Source: a bacterium
GTDB lineage: Bacteria > Zixibacteria > MSB-5A5 > GN15 > FEB-12
Assembly: GCA_030612965.1 (NCBI GenBank)
Contig: JAUWMW010000053.1
Coordinates: forward strand, 1-11,149
Direction: 5' to 3'
Length of the DNA: 11,149 bases
The notes under the pieces: generated by a model
Told to the model about the DNA's origin: nothing
Seen by the model: the letters and a program-made list of their open reading frames with translations, nothing else
Databases searched by the model: none
Part shown: positions 1 to 4,316 of the stretch, piece by piece
How the letters are laid out: each line of letters begins with the position of its first letter
Numbering within the stretch: position 1 is the first letter of the stretch
Translations under genes and position numbers: made by a program

Positions 1-241
1 CCGCACGCCGACAGGACACACCATAGTATCCGTCGATGCATCATAGCTGAACTTGTTACGATCAAACTGTTTCGAAACACCCGGGGGGCGACGGTGATCA
101 CCACGATCATCCGACACGTAGGTCGCGACACCTTCATCATCGACGGATCGAGCGAGCCACTGAATTATCGGGCAGAAGACTGTCCAAAGAACCATCGATA
201 AAAAGCGTCTGACTACGGTGATCGGGTATATATCGCGCCAT
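1..241 (-). pseudogene. IS1182/DDE-type transposase remnant, internally deleted and frameshifted; continues past left edge
   Basis: Reading the minus strand from an ATG at 241-239, preceded by a GGGAG ribosome site at 246-250, gives a 34-residue peptide that ends at TGA (139-137). It starts MARYIPDHRSQTLFI and has the LLPDNSVARSIR segment typical of the N-terminus (DUF772-like) of IS1182-family transposases. From 144 the adjacent frame is open to base 1 (48 codons) and contains GVATYVSDD followed by FDRNKFSYDASTDTMVCPVG. That resembles the F-x-YD-x(4)-D-x(3)-CP-x-G segment found far downstream, in the last third of these transposases. The two pieces are normally about 300 residues apart, so the catalytic DDE core appears deleted with a frame change at about 139-145. 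The family assignment rests on remembered motifs. It is surely non-functional unless the sequence is misassembled. The 3' end lies outside the window, and no terminal inverted repeat could be fixed. Confidence 0.72.
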
Positions 242-381
242 GATACTCCCAGAGGGTTAACGATTACTCTTGAGTATACAATGCAACCAAACAACCATCC
301 CAAACAAGCAAATATGATCGGCTTCTGGAAGGTTCCGTAGGCGGGGATCCCTCCGTATTCGGATACTCTACAGGGAACGAA

Positions 382-410
382 GATGGATTCCGGCCTGCGC
401 CGGAATGACA
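382..410. repeat. REP-like palindromic unit (ATTCCGGC/GCCGGAAT)
   Basis: ATTCCGGC at 387-394 and GCCGGAAT at 399-406 form a perfect 8-bp stem with a CTGC loop, flanked by GATGG and GACA. On the minus strand it reads GTCATTCCGGCGCAGGC, a very common dispersed intergenic unit in many bacterial genomes. Its presence marks the region as repeat DNA rather than coding. Confidence 0.75.
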
Positions 411-438
411 GGGTGGTGGGATGGCGCGGTAGTGCCGG

Positions 439-458
439 GGCAGACGAGGACGTCTGCC
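439..458. repeat. Perfect hairpin GGCAGACG-AGGA-CGTCTGCC
   Basis: Two 8-nt arms (439-446 and 451-458) are exact reverse complements around a 4-nt AGGA loop. No T-run follows on either strand, so it is not a classical intrinsic terminator. It is one member of the hairpin cluster at 387-656. Confidence 0.7.
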
Positions 459-476
459 GCCCACACAGACGTCAGC

Positions 477-544
477 CTGAGCGCAGTCGAAGGGCGACGT
501 AACCCGGTCAACGTACGCTCATGCTTCGACTCCGCTCAGCATGA
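477..544. repeat. Inverted pair CTGAGCGCAGTCGAAG / CTTCGACTCCGCTCAG
   Basis: The unit at 477-492 matches the reverse complement of the unit at 524-539 at 15 of 16 positions, with 31 nt between them. Units of this type are common dispersed intergenic repeats. The right unit continues as CATGA to 544. A further partial copy, CTCCGTTCAGCATGA at 690-704, matches 530-544 at 14 of 15 positions in direct orientation. Confidence 0.7.
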
Positions 545-555
545 GGTGTGCTACG

Positions 556-581
556 GTAGGATCGCAGGGATCCTGCCCTAC
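556..581. repeat. Bulged hairpin GTAGG-atc-GCAGG-GAT-CCTGC-CCTAC
   Basis: GTAGG (556-560) pairs with CCTAC (577-581), and GCAGG (564-568) pairs with CCTGC (572-576), around a GAT loop and with a 3-nt ATC bulge. An alternative fold pairs AGGATC (558-563) with GATCCT (569-574). Two mutually exclusive stems are possible in 26 nt. Confidence 0.65.
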
Positions 582-607
582 AAGAACTCAGGATGAGGTC
601 TGGGGTG

Positions 608-656
608 TGCCATGAGTGGCATAGCGCGCGCAGCGCACAGAACAGGCGACGCCTGT
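608..656. repeat. Two further small hairpins (TGCCA/TGGCA and ACAGGC/GCCTGT)
   Basis: TGCCA 608-612 pairs with TGGCA 617-621 across a TGAG loop, and ACAGGC 642-647 pairs with GCCTGT 651-656 across a GAC loop. Both are short on their own. They are notable only because they continue the cluster of stems that begins at 387. Confidence 0.55.
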
Positions 657-745
657 ATCGCAAACCACAGGGGTTTCGACCTGCGGGAACTCCGTTCAGC
701 ATGAAACAGTGGGTGCGCGTGTAGTGCGAGGAGCAGGTTTACCTG

Positions 746-1744
746 TCAGTACTTCTTCCGCCGTTCGATCATGTAGTTGGAGCCGGATTTTCGTTTGGTC
801 GCCGTTTTCAAATCGGCCAGCATTTTAGATAGTTCGCCCACGTGCGCGAATTTGCCGTTGTGGTTCACGACAACCGCAATCGAAATCGTCAACAAGGGAA
901 ACATCTCCAACTCGCCGCGACGACTCTTGGTGGTGATGCACCCCCGTTCGCGGTCCTCAGCCTCGTAGCGGTATGGGATCAGAGCGTCGAAAGTCTTGAT
1001 GATACTGCTGCAGATAAGGTCAATCATGTCGGCCGGGATGATGAAAATGAAGTCATCCCCGGCGATGTGCCCGACGAATCCTTCACGACAGAGATCGAAT
1101 ACGGTATCCTTGATCACCCTGGCCGTCAACCGGATCATCTTGTCGCCTCGGTGGTAACCGTAGTAGTCGTTGTAGGCTTTGAAATTGTCCAGGTCGGCGT
1201 AGCACACGGCGAATTCCATTTGTTTGGCAATCTGGCGGGATATCTCCGCTTCGATAATGCTCGGGCCTGGCAGGTGCGACGATGGGTTGATCGACAGGTC
1301 ACGACGGCTTCGTTCGAGCAGTCTTCGTATCCGCATCTGCACATGGCGAGTTTTCCAGTCGCCGTAGAGGAACTCTTCAGCGCCGTTTTCAAAGGCGGCC
1401 AGGACGGTGGTGTCGCCGGGCTCCGGATGGTACAGGACCACGGGTATGATTGACAGGAAGACATTTTGTTTGATCGCCCGCACCAATTCGATCTCGTAGG
1501 AAAACTCGCAACGGCTGCCGATGATAATGGCGTCAATCTCAAAGCGGCGGCAAATTGTTATCAGGTCATCGAAATCCTCGAAATGGTGAAAGATCATTTC
1601 GACATTGCGATATATCGGTTCAAGATGGAAGTCGAGGTTGAAGCCGGTCTGCCGGAGAGCAAAATGATTGGCCTTGAGGTGTGGGGCGTCAGTCGTCTTC
1701 GGTCCCGGCCAATTCTCGAGGATGGTATTTTCTGTGCTCTGCAA
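746..1744 (-). CDS. Receiver-like + degenerate GGDEF (AGDDF) domain protein
   Basis: A 332-residue cytoplasmic protein. Residues about 35-145 look like a response-regulator receiver fold: IDAIIIGSR in the third-strand position, IPVVLY in the fifth, then FENGAEEF. The usual phospho-acceptor Asp after the hydrophobic strand is absent (G76/S77). SINPSSHLPG (151-160) is the usual lead-in to a GGDEF domain, which follows with ADLDNFKAYND (183-193), HRGD (198-201) and the signature AGDDF at 228-232. The canonical motif is GG(D/E)EF, so the first Gly and the catalytic-position Glu are both changed. No RxxD inhibitory site precedes it. Diguanylate cyclase activity is therefore doubtful, and a GTP or c-di-GMP binding role is possible. 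The start is TTG at 1744, which overlaps xerD by 56 nt. The next start (Met50, 1597) would cut into the receiver-like domain. It is the last gene of a four-gene operon and has a basic C-terminal tail. Confidence 0.85.
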   Translation of the reverse strand: MQSTENTILENWPGPKTTDAPHLKANHFALRQTGFNLDFHLEPIYRNVEMIFHHFEDFDDLITICRRFEIDAIIIGSRCEFSYEIELVRAIKQNVFLSIIPVVLYHPEPGDTTVLAAFENGAEEFLYGDWKTRHVQMRIRRLLERSRRDLSINPSSHLPGPSIIEAEISRQIAKQMEFAVCYADLDNFKAYNDYYGYHRGDKMIRLTARVIKDTVFDLCREGFVGHIAGDDFIFIIPADMIDLICSSIIKTFDALIPYRYEAEDRERGCITTKSRRGELEMFPLLTISIAVVVNHNGKFAHVGELSKMLADLKTATKRKSGSNYMIERRKKY

Positions 1745-2582
1745 TCAAGTAATCCCGGTCTACAGTCGTATATATCTGTGTTGTCGATATATCGGCATGA
1801 CCCAGCATTTCCTGCACTACGCGCAGATCGGCGCCTCCTTCCAGCAGGTGGGTGGCAAAGGAATGGCGAAAAGTGTGCGGGGAGACTTTTTTGGCAAGGC
1901 CCGCTTTCAAGGTCGCCCGCCGGATGATTTTCCATAGTCCCGTCCGTGAAAAGGGCCGACCCTGTCTATTGAAGAAAACCAGTCCGCCGCCGGTCGCCGT
2001 TTTCGACAGGTGGTCCAGATAGGTGTTCACCGCTTGAGCAGCGTATTCCCCCAGCGGAGCCAATCGCTGCTTGTTGCCCTTGCCGACGATTCTAAGGAAA
2101 CCAGCCTCGAACTCGATGTCACTGGTCTTGAGATTAAGCAGTTCTGAGACACGCAGCCCCGATCCGTACAGAAGTTCCAGCATGGCCCGGTCGCGGCGGC
2201 CGGCCGGAGTGGCGGTGTCGATACTGTCGATAATCTGCGCCACTTCCCGTGGTGACAGATACGGTGGGTGGTAGCGCGCCAGACGGGGTGCTGACAGACC
2301 GGAGAAGGGGTTCTGTTTGAGTCGCCCGGTCTCCTCAAGGTGGGCGAAGAACTGTTTCAGACTGGAGATCTTTCGTGCGATCGTAGCCGGTTTGCGCGCC
2401 GACCGAGTGAGAGCGGCGATATAGTCACGGGCCTGGCGCAAGCTAAGTTGCGTCGGGTCGTTTACTTTGATGGCCGAGACAAACTCCCGCAGGTCCTGTC
2501 GATATGAGGACACCGTGTTGGCCGCCAACCCGCGTTCGAGCTTCAGGTGCTGAAGGTAGTCGTCCATTAGTTGTCGCCACAT
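1689..2582 (-). CDS. xerD: Tyrosine recombinase, XerD/XerC type
   Basis: A 297-residue site-specific recombinase of the phage-integrase (tyrosine) family. The N-terminal SAM-like core-binding domain (about 1-90) begins DDYLQHLKLERGLAANT. The catalytic domain carries the full set: Arg144 in GSGLRVSELL, Lys168 in VGKGNKQR, His236 and Arg239 in SPHTFRHSFATHLLEGG, His262 in LGHADISTTQ, and the nucleophile Tyr271 in IYTTV. Length and the terminal KYHPRE match chromosomal Xer proteins, which resolve chromosome dimers at dif. RDRAMLELLYGSGLRVSELL is closer to XerD than XerC, but the two cannot be separated firmly by eye. ATG at 2582 is preceded by GAGGAA with a 6-nt gap, and that site overlaps the comF stop. 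The 3' end overlaps the GGDEF gene. No attachment or resolution site was found nearby, so this looks like a housekeeping Xer rather than a mobile-element integrase. Confidence 0.93.
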   Translation of the reverse strand: MWRQLMDDYLQHLKLERGLAANTVSSYRQDLREFVSAIKVNDPTQLSLRQARDYIAALTRSARKPATIARKISSLKQFFAHLEETGRLKQNPFSGLSAPRLARYHPPYLSPREVAQIIDSIDTATPAGRRDRAMLELLYGSGLRVSELLNLKTSDIEFEAGFLRIVGKGNKQRLAPLGEYAAQAVNTYLDHLSKTATGGGLVFFNRQGRPFSRTGLWKIIRRATLKAGLAKKVSPHTFRHSFATHLLEGGADLRVVQEMLGHADISTTQIYTTVDRDYLIAEHRKYHPRELAGTEDD

Positions 2583-2588
2583 AGTGTG

Positions 2589-2594
2589 TTCCTC
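2589..2594 (-). promoter_or_regulatory. Ribosome binding site of xerD inside the comF stop region
   Basis: GAGGAA on the minus strand lies 6 nt before the xerD ATG and shares bases with the comF TGA stop (2595-2593). This supports the ATG at 2582 and suggests translational coupling of the two genes. Confidence 0.7.
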
Positions 2595-3405
2595 AACTTC
2601 CGTGGGCGATGGATACCACCGCCACGACTTCGTGCCCCGCCTCGCTCAGCACGCGAGTTGCCTCAAGGACCGTAGCGCCGCTGGTCACGACATCGTCAAG
2701 CAGTATGATTCTGCGGGGAGTCTCACCGGCGGGGACGGCCGCAAAAACTCCTCTGATATTGCGCATGCGCTGCTTTAGCCGCAGTGATGCCTGCGGCTTT
2801 CGTTTTTCTGTGCGGAAGATCAAGCTCTCATCGACCGGCGTTTCCATCAGGACAGCCAGTTCTTTTGCCAACAGTGCCGCCTGGTTGTAGCCACGTTGGT
2901 TCTCCCGCCCGGGGAACAACGGAATCGGCGCCAGGACGGTTGCTCCTAATGTTGTCAACCGCGCGCCGAACTGCGACCAGATCAGACTCGCCATCAACGC
3001 CGCTGGTCTCGTTACTCCCTTGAACTTGAATTGCAGAATGATGTCCTTCAATGGCGGTGCGTAGACACCGTAGGCAAACAGCGGCAGGGACAACTTAGCG
3101 CAGACGGGACATCGCGTCGCTCCCGAGAGCACCGACAGACAATTGAGACAGATCGGATCGTCGAGTTGCTCGATAGCGGTTCGACATTGCTCACAAACAG
3201 ACAACTCACCGTCATAAAAACCACCGCATCCGAGGCAGAGCGGGGGATACACAAAATCGAGCAGCCCACCCAGCCAGGTCGGCACTGACTTGACAAGCGC
3301 TAACATACCTGAATGTACGGGTGGGGCATCGAATCTGTCCAGCCAAAAACTGACGCCCTTGAGCCCGGTCCTTGTACCATAAGATAGTGAGAAGAGGAAG
3401 ATCAA
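2593..3405 (-). CDS. comF: ComF-family amidophosphoribosyltransferase-like protein
   Basis: A 270-residue ComF/GntX family protein. It has a double zinc ribbon with eight cysteines as four CxxC pairs (C57/C60, C71/C74, C86/C89, C99/C102). A type-I phosphoribosyltransferase domain follows, with the ComF signature RGYNQAALLAKELA (171-184) and the PRPP loop LLDDVVTSGATV (235-246). ComF proteins are needed for DNA uptake in transformable bacteria and are also found in non-competent ones; the substrate is unknown. The first in-frame start is TTG at 3405, which overlaps the TPR stop as TTGA. Family members usually begin just before the zinc ribbon, so ATG at 3306 (Met34, MLALVKS) is a real alternative, although its ribosome site is poor. 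Ten nucleotides separate it from xerD. Confidence 0.9.
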   Translation of the reverse strand: MIFLFSLSYGTRTGLKGVSFWLDRFDAPPVHSGMLALVKSVPTWLGGLLDFVYPPLCLGCGGFYDGELSVCEQCRTAIEQLDDPICLNCLSVLSGATRCPVCAKLSLPLFAYGVYAPPLKDIILQFKFKGVTRPAALMASLIWSQFGARLTTLGATVLAPIPLFPGRENQRGYNQAALLAKELAVLMETPVDESLIFRTEKRKPQASLRLKQRMRNIRGVFAAVPAGETPRRIILLDDVVTSGATVLEATRVLSEAGHEVVAVVSIAHGS

Positions 3406-3974
3406 CCGCCGATTTCCATAAGGTACTCTTTCGTTACTTCGGCGGCTTGACCGGTGGGGTCGAGTTCCAGATACTTGTTGAAGTATGTTCGGGCCGAGTC
3501 TTGCTGTTGTTGTGAAAAGTAGACGATTCCCAGATTGAAGCAGGCGATGGCATGATTCGGGTCACTCAGGCGTGCCTGCTGAAACTCCTCAATGGCTCGC
3601 AGGGGCAGGCCCATCGCGTTCAAGCAGGCGCCATAATCGACTCGTATGTCAGGGACGTCGTTGATGGCCAGGGCTCGCTTGTAGATCTCGGCGGCTACTG
3701 CAAAACTGCCCTGATCCATGAAAGTATTGCCCATCGGTACCAGGGTCTCGTAGTCATCCGGCAGGTTGGCTAGTGCGTTCATCGCATCGTCCATGCCGCC
3801 CGCCGACAGTTCGGGGTGAAATGGCATTTCATCCTGAGCCGTTGGAGAATCCACGCTAGGCAGATGGTAAGCAAGGTAGGCCACGGCGATAATCAGCAGA
3901 AGACCGACAATGGTCAGGGTGTCTCGCTTGGTGGTCGTGACGGCTCTTCGAGTCGATTTGGCTGTAAGGTTCAA
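3402..3974 (-). CDS. Membrane-anchored TPR protein
   Basis: A 190-residue protein not recognised as a named family. A basic N-terminus (about 1-18) leads into a hydrophobic segment TLTIVGLLLIIAVAYLAY (19-36), predicted as a single membrane anchor with the rest outside. From about 74 there are two to three tetratricopeptide repeats (about 74-107, 108-140, 142-175). Recognisable elements include YGACLNAMGLPLRAIEEFQQA and FNLGIVYFSQQQQDSARTYFNKYLELDP, with DPN and DPT at repeat ends. TPRs bind other proteins, and the partner is unknown. The start is TTG at 3974, supported by AAGAGGA five nt upstream. It is first in the operon with comF, xerD and the GGDEF gene and overlaps comF by 4 nt, so a link to DNA uptake or pilus assembly is conceivable but only inferred. 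Confidence 0.82.
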   Translation of the reverse strand: MNLTAKSTRRAVTTTKRDTLTIVGLLLIIAVAYLAYHLPSVDSPTAQDEMPFHPELSAGGMDDAMNALANLPDDYETLVPMGNTFMDQGSFAVAAEIYKRALAINDVPDIRVDYGACLNAMGLPLRAIEEFQQARLSDPNHAIACFNLGIVYFSQQQQDSARTYFNKYLELDPTGQAAEVTKEYLMEIGG

Positions 3975-3979
3975 TCCGT

Positions 3980-3986
3980 TCCTCTT
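3980..3986 (-). promoter_or_regulatory. Ribosome binding site fixing the TTG start of the TPR gene
   Basis: AAGAGGA on the minus strand sits 5 nt before the TTG at 3974. It is the only good Shine-Dalgarno match near this start and is the main reason for accepting the rare initiation codon. Confidence 0.6.
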
Positions 3987-4057
3987 CGGCCAATAGTTCC
4001 AGTTTGTTGAAACAAGTACGGTTCGATTCGGTTCCTGGGCAACGAAAATCTCTACTA

Positions 4058-4205
4058 GCAGGTTGTTGAAAAAGTGGTAACTCCGTCATTGCGAGCGAAG
4101 CGCGGCAATCTCCAATTGTTATGGGTCAGCCACTTAGAGATTGCCACGGCCACGCGAAACGCGTGACCTCGCAATGACGATTACGTGGTTTCTCAACAGT
4201 CTGCC
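4058..4205. repeat. Nested palindromic element, MITE-like or large REP (about 148 bp)
   Basis: Three pairs of inverted arms nest inside each other. The outer pair is GCAGGTTGTTGAAAAAGTGG (4058-4077) against the reverse complement of 4185-4205, with a few mismatches. The middle pair is CGTCATTGCGAG (4084-4095) with CTCGCAATGACG (4168-4179), perfect over 12 bp. The inner pair is GGCAATCTC (4104-4112) with GAGATTGCC (4137-4145), perfect over 9 bp. The middle and inner units are a widespread dispersed intergenic sequence in many bacterial phyla. The symmetrical layout could fold into one long cruciform or RNA hairpin. No transposase is encoded. No target-site duplication was recognised. Confidence 0.85.
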
Positions 4206-4224
4206 GGCGAAATATCCTTCAAGC

Positions 4225-4253
4225 CTGACAGCCGGGCACTATTTGGATATATT
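4225..4253 (+). promoter_or_regulatory. Sigma70-type promoter for the M28 peptidase gene
   Basis: CTGACA at 4225-4230 (5 of 6 to the -35 consensus) and TATATT at 4248-4253 (5 of 6 to the -10) are separated by 17 nt. Initiation near 4260 would leave a leader of roughly 55-60 nt. A 6-bp inverted repeat, ATATCC (4212-4217) and GGATAT (4245-4250), brackets the -35 and overlaps the -10, so an operator is conceivable. Confidence 0.5.
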
Positions 4254-4302
4254 ACGGGTTCCATGACGTAAGAAGTGATGAACCGAAACTCGCCTGCTGT
4301 CC

Positions 4303-4308
4303 AAGGAG
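4303..4308 (+). promoter_or_regulatory. Ribosome binding site AAGGAG
   Basis: A strong Shine-Dalgarno sequence 8 nt before the ATG at 4317. It fixes the start of the peptidase and its signal peptide. Confidence 0.8.
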
Positions 4309-4316
4309 ACCACTAA

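Larger units (their letters stand above)
242..745. other. Gene-free stretch downstream of the left-hand operon
   Basis: No convincing gene is present; the short open frames here read through palindromic repeats and have repeat-like composition. The left part (242-380) holds small palindromes such as TACTCTTGAGTA at 265-276 and an ATACTC/GAGTAT pair at 243-248 and 272-277, near the start of the transposase remnant. They could be part of an insertion-sequence end, but this is unproven. From about 380 onwards the stretch is a mosaic of hairpin-forming repeat units, listed separately. It lies 3' of the minus-strand operon that ends at 746, so transcripts leaving that operon would run through it. 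Confidence 0.7.
3975..4316. other. Divergent intergenic region with a palindromic repeat
   Basis: This gap lies between the minus-strand operon and the plus-strand peptidase gene. It holds no credible gene. The TPR-proximal 80 nt contain the operon's ribosome site and presumably its promoter; no clear -35/-10 pair could be picked. The middle is the palindromic element at 4058-4205. The right part has a good promoter and ribosome site for the peptidase. Confidence 0.75.

Noticed and set aside
264..702. Short open frames of 60-66 codons in both directions
   Set aside because: They read through palindromic dispersed repeats; peptides such as CHSGAGRNPSS are the usual translation of such repeats and not proteins.
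380..704. CRISPR array
   Set aside because: The hairpin units differ from one another and have no constant repeat length or spacer spacing, and no cas gene is present.
842..1453. 203-codon open frame on the plus strand
   Set aside because: It lies wholly opposite the GGDEF gene, shows no family motif and has no ribosome site; the minus-strand product has clear domains. It is an antisense shadow.
1689..2582. XerD-like protein as integrase of a mobile element
   Set aside because: It sits inside an ordinary operon with comF, has a chromosomal-Xer length and ending, and no tRNA, attachment site or cargo boundary is visible.
3856..4089. 77-codon open frame on the minus strand upstream of the TPR gene
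   Set aside because: It overlaps the TPR start in another frame, begins inside the palindromic repeat and has no family features.
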